In this document: piece by piece, positions 54,235 to 63,982 of the stretch
How the letters are laid out: the number at the start of each line of letters is the position of its first letter
Numbering within the stretch: the stretch's first letter is position 1
NCBI GenBank assembly: GCA_903899985.1
Contig: CAIULL010000284.1
Coordinates: 27,723-91,722, forward strand
Length of the DNA stretch: 64,000 nt
DNA from: an uncultured Schlesneria sp.
Lineage (GTDB): Bacteria > Planctomycetota > Planctomycetia > Planctomycetales > Planctomycetaceae
Direction: 5' to 3'
Position numbers and translations under genes: made by a program
Notes under the pieces: generated by a model
Databases searched by the model: none
Told to the model about the DNA's origin: nothing
The model's input: only the letters and a program-made list of their open reading frames with translations

Positions 54235-54243
54235 AGAAGCAGT

Positions 54244-54447
54244 TCAGCCCCCTCCAACCAGCGTGACAATTTCAACTTGATCGTCGGCAGCAAGCCTGGT
54301 TCGGCCATGTTCGGCTCGTGGAACAACCCGGCGATTCAATTCCACCGCCAGAAATTTCGAGTTCAATTTCAGTTGAGCGATCAAGTTCTCGACTGTTGAA
54401 TCTGCGGCGATCTGCAGAGCCTCACCATTCACACGAATCGAAATCAT
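54244..54447 (-). CDS. thiS: Sulfur carrier protein ThiS
   Basis: The 67-residue ubiquitin-like protein ends in VTLVGGG. The C-terminal Gly-Gly is the site adenylated and thiocarboxylated before sulfur is passed to the thiazole. The start MISIRVNGEALQI and the LAVELNRRVVPRAEH segment (near residues 33-47) fit the family. It lies immediately upstream of thiG, with 9 bp between. Confidence 0.95.
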   Translation of the reverse strand: MISIRVNGEALQIAADSTVENLIAQLKLNSKFLAVELNRRVVPRAEHGRTRLAADDQVEIVTLVGGG

Positions 54448-54473
54448 TTTTAGTGAGCAGCCATAACCAGAAA

Positions 54474-54502
54474 AAGAAACCCGGCATCATGATAATGCCG
54501 GG
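54474..54502 (-). terminator. Terminator of the DUF1559 gene
   Basis: On the minus strand CCCGGCAT (7-nt loop) ATGCCGGG at 54502-54480 is followed by TTTCTTTTTC. It separates the DUF1559 gene from thiS. Confidence 0.8.
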
Positions 54503-54534
54503 CTCATCATTTCAAACACCGTCCCGAAGCGGAA

Positions 54535-55545
54535 TCACCAGCCGTCAGTTACGTTCTCGATATTGACACCTGGAACCATACCTCGCAATGCTCCGTTGCG
54601 CGTGGAGATGGCTTTAAACACGTTCACATCAACTTTCTTGGAAACGGCTCTGGTCGAACCATCGGCAAGGGCAAAGCAACACAAGTCGTTGTGACCGCTG
54701 CCAAAACTGAAAAAGTTCAACGGGATAGAATTATTACTCGGCAAAGCGGCAGCCCACCACGTGTCAAACACATCAGGGTGATTCTGGTCATCCCAAACCC
54801 GGACACAGCAACTAAAGCCGTCGGCCCAGAACCCGAATAACGAATCACCGAGCATCAGTGTGTTCGACGTTCCATCGGTCACATCCCCCATGCGAACCGA
54901 ACTGCCGTCATACAGCATTCCATTTGGAGTCGTCGGCGCATTCTGGACGGTACCACTTGTGTCGTAAGCACCCATGTTCCCTCGATACGTTGAATACGCC
55001 CAGCCTTGAGATTGCCCTGTTCCAGGTCGAGCAGAAGGAAGGGCTTTTGCACTCGGGCACACGTAAGATTGAATGTTCGTTCTGATGTATTGTTCATTCG
55101 GTGACGGGACGTTGTTGGCTCCGAACTTCGCCTGACCAAAATCAAGAGTGATCGTCCCTTCACCCATGTTTGAAAGAATGAAGGATTGCCAGCCCCATTC
55201 AGGAGGCATGAACCATTTATCGATGGTTGTAAAGACCTTTTGACGTTTGATCACGGTGTCAAGTTGTGCGGGCTCGGGCAAGTTTCCAAGCTGACCTCCA
55301 CCGGTCCCCGGTTGAATAAAACCTGGTGGGAAACATCGGTACGAGCTTTCATAGTTGTGCATCGCCAGCACGATCTGCTTCAGGTTGTTCAGACACTGAG
55401 CCCGCCGACCTGCCTCTCTTGCCTGCTGCACAGCGGGTAACAACAACGCCGCAAGCATGGCGATAATTGCGATCACGACAAGAAGCTCAATCAGAGTAAA
55501 TCCCTGCCTGGGCGTTGGTCGACGAAGATGATGACGACGAATCAT
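54535..55545 (-). CDS. DUF1559 protein with prepilin-type N-terminus
   Basis: The 336-residue protein has a basic leader, then the prepilin cleavage site and helix ([33 protein letters not shown] region, residues about 14-46), processed by PilD-type peptidase after Gly. [17 protein letters not shown] (near 52-68) is the signature start of DUF1559, and the C-terminus (near 285-300, [16 protein letters not shown]) is the matching H-x-G-G/N-type end. These proteins are highly multiplied in planctomycetes and thought to be exported pseudopilin-like surface proteins; the role is unknown. It is monocistronic, with its own terminator. Confidence 0.95.
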   Translation of the reverse strand: MIRRHHLRRPTPRQGFTLIELLVVIAIIAMLAALLLPAVQQAREAGRRAQCLNNLKQIVLAMHNYESSYRCFPPGFIQPGTGGGQLGNLPEPAQLDTVIKRQKVFTTIDKWFMPPEWGWQSFILSNMGEGTITLDFGQAKFGANNVPSPNEQYIRTNIQSYVCPSAKALPSARPGTGQSQGWAYSTYRGNMGAYDTSGTVQNAPTTPNGMLYDGSSVRMGDVTDGTSNTLMLGDSLFGFWADGFSCCVRVWDDQNHPDVFDTWWAAALPSNNSIPLNFFSFGSGHNDLCCFALADGSTRAVSKKVDVNVFKAISTRNGALRGMVPGVNIENVTDGW

Positions 55546-55688
55546 TTATCGGCTCCTTCAGTTTTGAGCGGCGTTCTTGAGGTGTTGTCGTAAACCGATT
55601 CCAGCGCATCAGTCCTTGACAAACTGCAATCCATGCTGTGACGCTAACAAAACCGAGGCATCTTTTCAAACCCCGTTTTTTACGGCGA

Positions 55689-56963
55689 TCAAGATTTTTT
55701 GTCTTGAGTGTTCGCCGCGTCTCGGTTGGAGTTCAGCCGATACAGGTACTCGCCCGATTTACGGACCAGCAAGACCCCCTCGTCTTCCCGATTGGCGAAT
55801 GATTCGATATCGATCGAAGCAGGGTCTCGGTAGCCGAGATTGATACGTCGACACGTCTCTTCAGAGATCCCGCTCGCCAAGGTGACACGGACACGGGGTG
55901 TTTCGACGCCGTTCTCGTAAGTTCCGCTCCCGCGAACGTGTGTTGAATGGGCCAGCACACCCCACGGGATGTCCTTGAATCGATCCCATTGCTTCGTGAA
56001 ATAGTCTCGGACGTGATAACCGACTTGTTCAATTAACTTTCCATGAGTGATCGAGATCTCGTGCATGTGCGGAGCATAGATGATCAGCTCGCCCCCGTCG
56101 GCGACGACGGGTTCCATCTTGTACATGCATTTGCCAGCCACCCAGAGCTCGTCATACATCGGTGGAGCGCACGAAAGAACTTGCTGATAGGGGCGGTCAC
56201 ACCGTTTGATGTGAACGCGGTTGGAAAGGTCTGCTGCCTCGTTCCACGCGGATTCCGGTGTTCCGTAAAACAGGCCGTGCAGGCTGCAATCTGACGACAC
56301 AACAAACGTAATCGCACGCCGAGTTTGACGAATCATCTGTGCTGCTGCATCGACGACGCGGCGGACGGGTGTGTCTTTCACTCCGATGATCTCGGCATTC
56401 GTGATTAACGCTCCAAGCCAATGGAAGAAATTCAAAATGTCCGGGCCACCGATTCCAGGGAAGAAATATTTGTTCCCTCCCGAAAAACCGACGACTTCGT
56501 GCGGAAAGACCGGGCCCAGAACCAGCAACAGGTCATAATCCTGTATCCTGGAATTGATTTGCACCGGAACTTCGAGCGACAAGAGACCATTCGACAGTTC
56601 TTCGGTCTCTTTTTTTCCCAGCGTTCCAATCGTCAACAGACGTTCGGGACGGTCCCATTCGTGATTGAATACCTGCATTTGATAAAACAACCGCCGCCGC
56701 TCGGTCTCGTCAATTCCGAGCAGTTTCGCGATCTGAGTGTCCGACATCGGTGGATGCGTCCCCAACGCGACAAGGACGTCGAGCGACTGACAGTGAGGGC
56801 GAACCTCCTGAAACAGTGCGTCGAATAACAGCGGCAGTGGGGCCGTCCGGGTCGCATCAGGGATGATGAGCAGAATTTTCCGGTCGGCGAAGTCCTCCTT
56901 CGACAAACGGGAAAACCATTCACGGACATCGGCCGGGGAAAGAGTCGGAATCAAATCAGCCAT
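55689..56963 (-). CDS. LarA-family (DUF2088) nickel-dependent racemase homologue
   Basis: The 424-residue protein matches the LarA N-terminal domain. LLIIPDATRTAPLP (near residue 30), VALGTHPPMS (near 66), and FPHEVVGFSGGNKYFFPGIGG (near 150-170), the pincer-cofactor region, are all recognisable. The C-terminal half is the second LarA domain (AHSTHVRGSG near 339). LarA enzymes racemise lactate or related 2-hydroxy acids with a nickel pincer nucleotide made by LarB, LarC and LarE; none of those genes is nearby. The start overlaps the stop of the FHA gene by 8 bp, so translation is probably coupled. The substrate is unknown. Confidence 0.88.
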   Translation of the reverse strand: MADLIPTLSPADVREWFSRLSKEDFADRKILLIIPDATRTAPLPLLFDALFQEVRPHCQSLDVLVALGTHPPMSDTQIAKLLGIDETERRRLFYQMQVFNHEWDRPERLLTIGTLGKKETEELSNGLLSLEVPVQINSRIQDYDLLLVLGPVFPHEVVGFSGGNKYFFPGIGGPDILNFFHWLGALITNAEIIGVKDTPVRRVVDAAAQMIRQTRRAITFVVSSDCSLHGLFYGTPESAWNEAADLSNRVHIKRCDRPYQQVLSCAPPMYDELWVAGKCMYKMEPVVADGGELIIYAPHMHEISITHGKLIEQVGYHVRDYFTKQWDRFKDIPWGVLAHSTHVRGSGTYENGVETPRVRVTLASGISEETCRRINLGYRDPASIDIESFANREDEGVLLVRKSGEYLYRLNSNRDAANTQDKKS

Positions 56964-57495
56964 TCAGCCATTCCAGAGCTTGGTCATCTTCATCGGGCGT
57001 TTTGGGGGGAGATGCGTTGTTCGTTGTCGTTGGTTTTGGAGCGGAATTTCCCGGTTGCGGTTTTGATTTGGATGAGCCGGGGCGTTCACGCGGCAAGACT
57101 CGGTCACGTGGATTACCGCCAAGTCCTGCTTTTTCCAGCAAACTCATCGCGAAAGGGTCGACGTCATCCGGTTCGGGAGGAACACCGTCGGGATCGGGCG
57201 TATACTGAATTTCAAACGGATGCCGGGCAAACATCAGGGTGTCGCCGGATTGCAGGAACTTTTCGTCAATTCGCTCGCCGTTGACTTTTGTCCCGTTTCG
57301 ACTGAGGTCAGTCGCTCGCCAATAGCCGTTGATGTATTCCAGCCGGCAGTGATGAGACGAAACGTTGGCGAAGTCGAGCCGAATATCGCAACTGGGGCGT
57401 CGACCGACGATTAACTGCGGTTTCAACAGCGGAATCGGATCTCCGCCACCGACGGGAACCAGTTGTCCCAACATTTGATCACGATCCTCCATCAA
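56956..57495 (-). CDS. FHA domain protein
   Basis: The 179-residue protein has a forkhead-associated domain at about 20-100. Markers are LIVGRRPSCDIRLDFANVSSHHCRLEY, with the Arg and Ser-x-x-His that bind phosphothreonine, followed by WRATDLSRNGTKVNGERI. The rest is proline-, lysine- and asparagine-rich and disordered. A later start at the ATG at 57477, six codons in, has a better GGAGG site and is a real alternative. It overlaps the LarA-like gene by 8 bp. FHA proteins dock phosphorylated partners of Ser/Thr kinases; a pseudokinase gene is 5 kb away, but no link is shown. Confidence 0.9.
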   Translation of the reverse strand: MMEDRDQMLGQLVPVGGGDPIPLLKPQLIVGRRPSCDIRLDFANVSSHHCRLEYINGYWRATDLSRNGTKVNGERIDEKFLQSGDTLMFARHPFEIQYTPDPDGVPPEPDDVDPFAMSLLEKAGLGGNPRDRVLPRERPGSSKSKPQPGNSAPKPTTTNNASPPKTPDEDDQALEWLNG

Positions 57496-57859
57496 ATGCC
57501 TGCGTCCGTCACAAAACCAGAACGGCTGATGTTTTCAATATTTTTCGGCAAACTGCCGGTCGAAACGAGTGTCCGTTAACAATATCTTCAAAATACCCAT
57601 CAGGGAAAGTGTCTTAAATTGATTTGCGAGAATCAATTGGCAAATTCCGTCTGCCCGGCAAGATTTCATAAAAAAACGGTACAATCTGATTAAACATCAC
57701 TCGAAAACGGGCGTTTTCGCGAATTCCATGATTTTCAGCATCCCACCTTTTTTGTCCTCCAAATTCGAGGCTGATGAAACCGGCTGACTTGAGGCAAACT
57801 TCAAGCAGGGTAGAATCATTCGAGTTGTTCCTATCCTTGAAAGTTCAGAAAGAAAAATC
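57496..57859. other. Divergent upstream region with an operator-like palindrome
   Basis: This 364-bp region between the FHA gene (minus) and the SPFH gene (plus) has no gene. It contains a perfect palindrome CGAAAACG(GG)CGTTTTCG at 57702-57719, in a window where the SPFH promoter should lie. It could be a regulator-binding site or a small hairpin in the leader. Confidence 0.45.
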
Positions 57860-58969
57860 ATGGGATTGTTTGACAAGTTGCGTGGCGAACTGATCGACAT
57901 CGTTGAATGGATCGATGACACCCGTAACACGCTCGTCTGGCGGTTCCCTCGCTACCAGAACGAGATCAAACAAGGGGCCCAGTTGATCGTTCGACCGGGA
58001 CAAATCGCCGTATTCGTGATGCACGGCAAAGTGGCCGATATGTTCGAACCGGGGACGCATACCCTCAATACACAAAACCTGCCAATCCTCAGCACGATCG
58101 CCGGCTGGAAATTTGGTTTTAACAGCCCATTCAAGTCGGAAATCTATTTCATTACCACGCGTCAGATCACCGATCTGAAGTGGGGAACACCCAACCCCAT
58201 CATGCTGCGTGATCCGGAATTTGGTCCGATCAGGTTGCGAGCCTTCGGAACCTATGCACTGAAGGCGGTCGAACCAAAAGCTCTGCTGACCGAACTCGTC
58301 GGTACCGACGGTGTCGTCGAAGCTGACGAAGTGACCGAACTCATGCGAGCGATCATTTCCTCAGCCATGGCTGACATGCTCGCCGAAAAACAGGTTGCAG
58401 CTCTCGACCTGGCTTCGAAATATACCGAGTTCTCCGAAGAGCTGAGAAAGTACGTTCAGGAGCGGATTGACGACGAATATGGTCTCGCCATTCCGCAATT
58501 GATCATCGTTAACATTTCGCTGCCTGAGGCCGTTGAAAAGGCCCTTGATACCCGCACGAGCATGGGTGTTCTCGGTGATATGACCAAGTTTCAACAGTAT
58601 TCGCTCGGTGAAGCGATGCGGGAATCCGCGAAACATGGTGGTGGTGGCGAAGGCATCGGACTGGGAATGGGTGTCGCCATGGCTGGCCGCATGATGAACA
58701 CCCCTGGCGTCGGAATGGGTGTTCCCGCAGGGGGATCGCCTGTCCCACCGCCGCTTCCTGCCTGGCATGTCGCGGTCAATGGACAACCACAGGGGCCGTA
58801 TTCTCCAGAGCAAGTGCAGCAGTCGATTGCTGCAGGTCGGATTACTTCAGAAACCTTGCTCTGGTCCCCCTCGATCGCCGGATGGACCGCTGCCTCAAAA
58901 CTCCCCGAATGGGCCGTCTACTTCCAGAAGGCTGCAACGCCCACTCCGCCACCGATTCCTCCACAGTAA
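57860..58969 (+). CDS. SPFH/band-7 protein with C-terminal GYF_2 domain
   Basis: The 369-residue protein starts with MGLFDKLRGELIDIVEWIDDT, a form seen in SPFH proteins of the YdjL/virion-core-like class. The SPFH domain spans about 30-235: VWRFPRYQNEIKQGAQLIVRPGQIAVFV, then FGTYALKAVEPKALL, then the AMADMLAEKQVAALDLAS helix region. A glycine-rich hinge follows (about 255-293), then a GYF_2-type domain (WHVAVNGQPQGPYSPEQVQQSIAAGRITSETLLW, about 300-350) that typically binds proline-rich partners. A Pro-rich tail ends the protein. It has no TM helix. A strong terminator follows. Function is inferred as a membrane-associated scaffold. Confidence 0.92.
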   Translation: MGLFDKLRGELIDIVEWIDDTRNTLVWRFPRYQNEIKQGAQLIVRPGQIAVFVMHGKVADMFEPGTHTLNTQNLPILSTIAGWKFGFNSPFKSEIYFITTRQITDLKWGTPNPIMLRDPEFGPIRLRAFGTYALKAVEPKALLTELVGTDGVVEADEVTELMRAIISSAMADMLAEKQVAALDLASKYTEFSEELRKYVQERIDDEYGLAIPQLIIVNISLPEAVEKALDTRTSMGVLGDMTKFQQYSLGEAMRESAKHGGGGEGIGLGMGVAMAGRMMNTPGVGMGVPAGGSPVPPPLPAWHVAVNGQPQGPYSPEQVQQSIAAGRITSETLLWSPSIAGWTAASKLPEWAVYFQKAATPTPPPIPPQ

Positions 58970-59006
58970 TCTGAATCGTCTGCGAGTGAGAAAAACGCGA
59001 ATTCCG

Positions 59007-59040
59007 CGGGCTGACCGACGAGGGTCAGCCCGTTTTTTTT
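59007..59040 (+). terminator. Rho-independent terminator of the SPFH gene
   Basis: CGGGCTGACC at 59007-59016 pairs with GGTCAGCCCG at 59023-59032 around a short loop and is followed by eight T residues. Confidence 0.92.
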
Positions 59041-59131
59041 CGGTATCCAACAGAAGAGGGTCGGGTGTCCCATTCTTCCAGAACCTCCGTGAGCGAGAGA
59101 TCGGTCTGGATTAGTCCTGCGATTGACGGCT

Positions 59132-60280
59132 CTATTTTCTCGCCACCTGTAATTTGATTTTGAGCCTTACTGGCTGATTTCCCCTGATCACGACAACAGA
59201 GACTTCTTCACCCGGCTTTTTTCCATTTAAGGCTTTGGCCATGTCGTTTTCGGAGCGAATCGGGCGGCCTGCAATCTCGACCACGATATCACCCAGATAA
59301 ATTGTCCCGTCATCGTCACCAAATGTCCCTCTGATCCCGGCTGCCTCTGCACTGCTGTTTTCAAATACCCGTTCGACCAGGGCACCTCGTGTGATCCCCA
59401 ATCGACGCGTGAAAGAATCGTCGAACAGCTTGAATCCCAACGCAACTCGTTCCATGCGACTCGACTTGATCAGGTCCGGGACAACCTGATTCACGATGTC
59501 GACTGGCACCGCGAAGCCGATCCCTGAGAAAGCTCCTGATTCACTGACGATCATTGTGTTAACACCGATCACTCGGCCGGCACTATCCAGCAGAGGTCCT
59601 CCGGAATTTCCCGGATTAATCGCGGCATCGGTCTGGATCACCCCTTCAATCGGACGGCCCGTCATCGATTTGATTTCACGACCTAGCCCGCTGATGACTC
59701 CCGTGGTCAATGTTTGATCCAGGCCAAACGGACTGCCGATCGCATAAACTTTTTGCCCGACCTGCAACCCCGCCGATTCGCCGATTGCCACTTTCTTCAG
59801 TCTTCCCGGCGGAGCATCAATCTTGAGGACTGCAATATCTTTGTCGAGTTCATATCCGACCAGTCTCGCCTCCCACGAACTGTTGTCGGCCAGATTGACT
59901 TTGGCCGCTTGAGCATTACGAACAACGTGAAAGTTGGTGACGACATGCCCTGCATCATCGTAGATAAAGCCTGTCCCTGTTCCTTCCGGGATTTCAAGAA
60001 CATTGAAGTTCAAGCGGTCACGACGATGAGCCAGTGTGGTGATATGCACGACACTCGGTGAAGCCTCGCGAAAAATCTGAATCGTCGATTTTTCATCATC
60101 CGACAAGTCGCCACGGGGTGTAATCGGGCGCGATTCCCTGGCGGCGCGGCCACCGAAACCTGGCAGATAGCCGGCATTCTGCAGCATGATTCCTGCGACG
60201 GCCAGCAGCAGCAACGAAACCATCCAAGCGGGAACCGTGGCTGCCTGGGGCGCCGATTGTCGATCGAACCGGTCATTCAT
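59132..60280 (-). CDS. HtrA/DegP-type serine protease with one PDZ domain
   Basis: The 382-residue protein has an N-terminal TM/signal helix (VPAWMVSLLLLAVAGIML, about 18-35) and no clear cleavage site, so it is probably membrane-anchored. The trypsin-like domain (about 65-270) has the triad His in VVTNFHVVRNA (near 117), Asp in KDIAVLKIDAP (near 148) and Ser in NPGNSGGPLLDSAG (near 222). One PDZ domain lies at about 285-375 (ALVERVFENSSAEAAGIRG, then GDIVVEIAGRPI). DegS-like architecture suggests envelope protein quality control or regulated proteolysis. It is divergently placed from the sulfate importer across a gene-free gap. Confidence 0.95.
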   Translation of the reverse strand: MNDRFDRQSAPQAATVPAWMVSLLLLAVAGIMLQNAGYLPGFGGRAARESRPITPRGDLSDDEKSTIQIFREASPSVVHITTLAHRRDRLNFNVLEIPEGTGTGFIYDDAGHVVTNFHVVRNAQAAKVNLADNSSWEARLVGYELDKDIAVLKIDAPPGRLKKVAIGESAGLQVGQKVYAIGSPFGLDQTLTTGVISGLGREIKSMTGRPIEGVIQTDAAINPGNSGGPLLDSAGRVIGVNTMIVSESGAFSGIGFAVPVDIVNQVVPDLIKSSRMERVALGFKLFDDSFTRRLGITRGALVERVFENSSAEAAGIRGTFGDDDGTIYLGDIVVEIAGRPIRSENDMAKALNGKKPGEEVSVVVIRGNQPVRLKIKLQVARK

Positions 60281-60996
60281 GTTGCGATTCCTTCAGGCAT
60301 GAGCGCGCCGAACGAACACCCGGGAAGAATCTTAGCCTGATCCGCAGCGTCCGCTCGCGGATTCTGGAGCGAAGTAGCAACCGGTGTCAATTGACACGGC
60401 TGTCGCTGCACGAGAAATCAGGTCCAGTTCCAACATCAATGTGGTTTCTGTGCCACTGCGTCTTAGTCCTCGAAGAAGCAGCCTCTTTGACAAATATCGC
60501 GTGAAGAGCACGGCACGGGCATCGCCCGCAACCCAATCAGAGGCCGAGACTGACGTGACGAAGAAATCCAAGTTTGTGTACTTCGGATCAATTTGGTTTC
60601 GTCGTATTTGATGTGTCATCGACGAGTCCTTTCAACGCATTTTTGATCGTCAGAAAAGATATTTTACGCGAAGGATGTTTCACTCGAAGGGGCGGAGTCA
60701 CGAAGAAGACAGAACAATCGAAATCTTCCCTTCGTGGCGTATCGCCTTCGCGTGAGGCCTTTTTGATCTTCTGATCAAATTCACGCGATGCGCACTCGTT
60801 CACGCGATGCGCACTCGGTACGAGAAACCCCCGTGTAACAAGATGCATTTCTACAATTTTCATCGTCGCATCAAGCCAGGGCGAGGCTGCCGGTACGAAA
60901 TCTTCGAGCCGCACAAAGAAATCAAACGCCAGTAGTACGGCACGACCAAAGACGGTCATGCCATGACGCAAGAAATAAGGTCATCGACAATACCTG
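60281..60996. other. Gene-free region upstream of the htrA-like gene
   Basis: This 716-bp region shows only short overlapping ORFs in all frames. The longest (minus, 60588-60971) has no family features and reads through repeat-like sequence, so I do not call it. A 19-bp tandem duplication is present at 60780-60817. The rest is of unknown nature. Confidence 0.5.
60780..60817. repeat. Perfect 19-bp tandem duplication
   Basis: TTCACGCGATGCGCACTCG occurs twice head to tail at 60780-60798 and 60799-60817. The unit contains a short palindrome (GCGATGCGC). It looks like a slippage product in an intergenic region. Confidence 0.9.
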
Positions 60997-62064
60997 TCAA
61001 ATCGAGTAATCGGCCGATGGTGGCATAAACACCCGGACTCGTCTTGCGGCGACGTAGACAACGTCATCCGGTTTCAACTTCAATTCGGCGTATCTCTCCA
61101 GGTTCAAGTCGACATTCAAGGCCAGGCCAAATTCTTCTGAAAAAACACGGACTTTCGCCACCGAACCAGCAGGATTGACTTGCATCACACGAGCTTTCAG
61201 GCTCGAAGTTCCAAATGGCGCATGTCCAATATCCAGCTCGTGCGGACGGACATACGCCGTGGCGTTGCGTGATTCGGCGTGTGGATAGTCGGGGTAAGCG
61301 ATGTTCAAGGCCCCCATCATGGCCATCCCGTTTTCGACGCGTCCGTGAAACACATTCACATTGCCGAGAAAGTCCATCACGAAGGGGGTCGCCGGATGAT
61401 CAAAAACTTCCTGAGGGGTCCCTGATTGCTCGATGTGCCCCTTGTTCATCACCACAACCCGGTCAGCCACTTCAAACGCTTCCTCCTGATCGTGCGTGAC
61501 GAACACGGTTGTCAGATGAATTTCGTCATGTAACTGACGTAACCACTGACGAAGCTCCTGTCGGACCTTGGCATCGAGCGCCCCGAAAGGCTCGTCGAGC
61601 AACAGCATCCTCGGCTTGACCGCCAGTGCCCGAGCCAGTGCCACTCGCTGACGTTGACCCCCTGACAGCTGGGAAGGATAGCGCTGATGCAAACCTTCCA
61701 GGCGAACGAGATGCAACAGTTCGTGAACACGATCGTTGATTTCCGCTTTGGGCCGGTGACGGACCCGCATCCCGAATGCCACATTTTCGAAGACGGTCAT
61801 GTGACGGAACAAAGCGTAATGCTGGAAGACGAACCCCACTTCCCGATCCTTCGGGGACTGTTGGGTCACATCCTCATTCTCGTACCGCACCTGCCCGCTG
61901 TCGGCATTTTCCAGGCCTGCAATGATCCGCAGCAAAGTCGTTTTGCCGGACCCTGACGGTCCCAAAAGCGCCAGCAATGAACCACTGGGGACCTCCAGAC
62001 TGACGTCGTCGAGGGCCTTGAAATTTCCAAATTGCTTCGACAGATTCTTGACAATGATACTCAT
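60997..62064 (-). CDS. cysA: Sulfate/thiosulfate ABC transporter ATP-binding protein
   Basis: The 355-residue ATPase has Walker [15 protein letters not shown] (near residue 34), the Q-loop region VFQHYALF, the signature [15 protein letters not shown] (near 133) and Walker [16 protein letters not shown] (near 153). The C-terminal TOBE-like domain includes [10 protein letters not shown] and [11 protein letters not shown]. It powers sulfate import with the two permeases encoded upstream (cysW 29 bp away) on the same strand. ORF order is permease T, permease W, ATPase A. Confidence 0.95.
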   Translation of the reverse strand: MSIIVKNLSKQFGNFKALDDVSLEVPSGSLLALLGPSGSGKTTLLRIIAGLENADSGQVRYENEDVTQQSPKDREVGFVFQHYALFRHMTVFENVAFGMRVRHRPKAEINDRVHELLHLVRLEGLHQRYPSQLSGGQRQRVALARALAVKPRMLLLDEPFGALDAKVRQELRQWLRQLHDEIHLTTVFVTHDQEEAFEVADRVVVMNKGHIEQSGTPQEVFDHPATPFVMDFLGNVNVFHGRVENGMAMMGALNIAYPDYPHAESRNATAYVRPHELDIGHAPFGTSSLKARVMQVNPAGSVAKVRVFSEEFGLALNVDLNLERYAELKLKPDDVVYVAARRVRVFMPPSADYSI

Positions 62065-62093
62065 GAAAACTCGCTAAATCTTTGGATGACCCG

Positions 62094-63011
62094 TCACTCG
62101 GCCTGCGTGATTTTCGCTGCCTCTTTCAGGTCAGCCTGAGTTTTATGTTCCAGGGCGATCTTGATAAATAACGTGACCAGCGCGAGCATCGTCAACAGCG
62201 ACGCCACGGCGAACGAACTGGCGTAAGATGCCGCAGTTCCCCCTTCAAACAACGTGTTGACCCGGATCGGCATAGTTTCAGTTTTGCCGATGATTCTTCC
62301 GCAGACAACATACACCGCACCAAACTCACCCATCGCCCGTGCATTGCAAAGTATCACTCCGTAGAGCAAACCCCATTTGATGTTCGGAATTGTGACTCGC
62401 CAGAACGTTTGCCAGCCATTCGCACCAAGACTGATTGCGGCAATTTCTTCCTCTGATCCGATCGCCTCCATCACGGGAATCAATTCTCGCGCAACAAACG
62501 GCAATGTCACAAAGGTCGTCGCCAGTACGATCGCCGGCCAGGCATTTAAAATCTTGACGTCATGCTGTTGCAGCCAGGGGCCGAAATAACCCCTGGCACC
62601 AAACAGCAGCACGAACATCAGTCCTGCCACAACGGGCGAAATCGCAAATGGTAAATCGATAATCGTCGTCAGGATCGTCCGGCCGGGAAAGCGAAAGCGA
62701 GTGATCGCCCAGGCGGCTGCCACGCCGAAAATGACATTGGCAAACACGGCGATCGGCACCACAAACAATGTCAGTTGAATCGCGTGCAGCGTTGCGGGAT
62801 CACCGGTCAGGTTCTTCCAATAGGCGCCAAAACCATTCGAAAAGGCATGATAAAAAACATTCGTCACTGGCAGAATCACCAGGACAATCAACACCAGAAC
62901 GGACAGGCTGATTAACGTCCATCGGACCCACCACGGGTCTTCCTGCGCCGATCGACCGCGCGAGGTCGAAGCGACCTTGGCAGTGGGCAAGTGCTTGGGA
63001 ATGGAGTGCAT
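62094..63011 (-). CDS. cysW: Sulfate ABC transporter permease CysW
   Basis: The 305-residue permease has six TM helices. Family motifs include IIDLPFAISPVVAGLMFVLLFG (near residues 116-137) and ATTFVTLPFVARELIPVMEAIGSEEEIAAISLGAN (near 164-197), which contains the EAA loop that contacts the ATPase. RAMGEFGAVYVV (near 227) completes the permease core. The N-terminus is cytoplasmic and basic. It lies between cysT (57 bp upstream) and cysA. Confidence 0.94.
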   Translation of the reverse strand: MHSIPKHLPTAKVASTSRGRSAQEDPWWVRWTLISLSVLVLIVLVILPVTNVFYHAFSNGFGAYWKNLTGDPATLHAIQLTLFVVPIAVFANVIFGVAAAWAITRFRFPGRTILTTIIDLPFAISPVVAGLMFVLLFGARGYFGPWLQQHDVKILNAWPAIVLATTFVTLPFVARELIPVMEAIGSEEEIAAISLGANGWQTFWRVTIPNIKWGLLYGVILCNARAMGEFGAVYVVCGRIIGKTETMPIRVNTLFEGGTAASYASSFAVASLLTMLALVTLFIKIALEHKTQADLKEAAKITQAE

Positions 63012-63068
63012 CAGTTGGGCCTTCTCTTTAACCGATTCAAGTTCATCTCGATGATCTGTTTTTCTCGC

Positions 63069-63896
63069 TCAATGAGCCGCTGAATTGGCGGCCTGGGTTC
63101 GTCGTTCTAACGTGTTAATCACGATCAGCATCGCAAACGACGCGATCAGCAGCACGATCGCCACAGCCGTTGCTTCGGCGTACTTGAATTCTTCCAGCTT
63201 TTGAATGATCAGGAAGGGAGCGATTTCGGTTTCCTTCGGCTTATTGCTCGAAACAAACACAACCGACCCGTATTCGCCAATCGCCCTGGCAAATGTCAGC
63301 GCGAACCCCGTCGTTAAGGCGGGAAAAAGCGCGGGAAGCAGCACCCGAGTAAATGTCTGCCAGCGGCTGGCACCCAGACACGCCGCCGCCTCTTCCACAT
63401 CCGCATCAAGGCTTTCCAGCACAGGTTGTACCGTCCGGACGACAAAAGGAAGGCCAATAAACGTCAGGACCATGATGATTGCTGACTGCGAGTAAGCAAG
63501 CTCGATTCCCCACGGAAACAGGAACTGACCCAACCATCCTTTCTTGACATAAAGGCTCGAATAGACCAGCCCTGCCACTGCCGTCGGTAAGGCAAACGGA
63601 AGGTCGACCAGCGAATCGAACAATCGTTTGAAAGGAAAATCATATCTGACAAGGACCCAGGCGAGCATCAGTCCAAGGACAGTGTCGATCATTGCCGCCG
63701 CAGCCGAGCTACTGAATGTGACGTAGTACGCAGCACGAGCACGCTCAGTCCAGGCCGCAGCAATAAACTGCTGAAGAGTCAGCGACGACGCCTTCGTAAA
63801 AAGCGCAACCAGTGGGATCAAAACCAGCAGACACAGATAGGTTAACGCAATGCTGAGGCTCAGGCGAAATCCCGGAAGAATGCGATGTGAGGCCAT
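63069..63896 (-). CDS. cysT: Sulfate ABC transporter permease CysT/CysU
   Basis: The 275-residue permease has six TM helices. VDLPFALPTAVAGLVYSSLYVKKGWLGQFL (near 91-120) and the EAA loop ESLDADVEEAAACLGASRWQTF (near 162-183) are diagnostic of CysT, as is ARAIGEYGSVVFVSSN (near 208). It is the first permease gene of the operon in the window. The gene for the periplasmic sulfate-binding protein probably lies just right of the window edge: the last bases (63991-64000, minus) could be its final codons. Confidence 0.93.
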   Translation of the reverse strand: MASHRILPGFRLSLSIALTYLCLLVLIPLVALFTKASSLTLQQFIAAAWTERARAAYYVTFSSSAAAAMIDTVLGLMLAWVLVRYDFPFKRLFDSLVDLPFALPTAVAGLVYSSLYVKKGWLGQFLFPWGIELAYSQSAIIMVLTFIGLPFVVRTVQPVLESLDADVEEAAACLGASRWQTFTRVLLPALFPALTTGFALTFARAIGEYGSVVFVSSNKPKETEIAPFLIIQKLEEFKYAEATAVAIVLLIASFAMLIVINTLERRTQAANSAAH

Positions 63897-63948
63897 GAAG
63901 AATCAACTTTTCGAGCAATGTTTGAAACTCAATGATTCAGAATCTTGT

Positions 63949-63982
63949 GCCACTGCATCGGAGTCTTCTCCGACGCAGTGGC
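63949..63982 (-). other. Strong hairpin upstream of cysT
   Basis: GCCACTGCATCGGAG and CTCCGACGCAGTGGC (one mismatch) pair over 15 bp around a 4-base loop, 52 bp upstream of cysT. On the plus strand it is followed by TTCTCTTTATTT and on the minus strand by no T run. On the operon transcript it is likely an attenuator or mRNA-stability element between the binding-protein gene and cysT. Confidence 0.6.
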
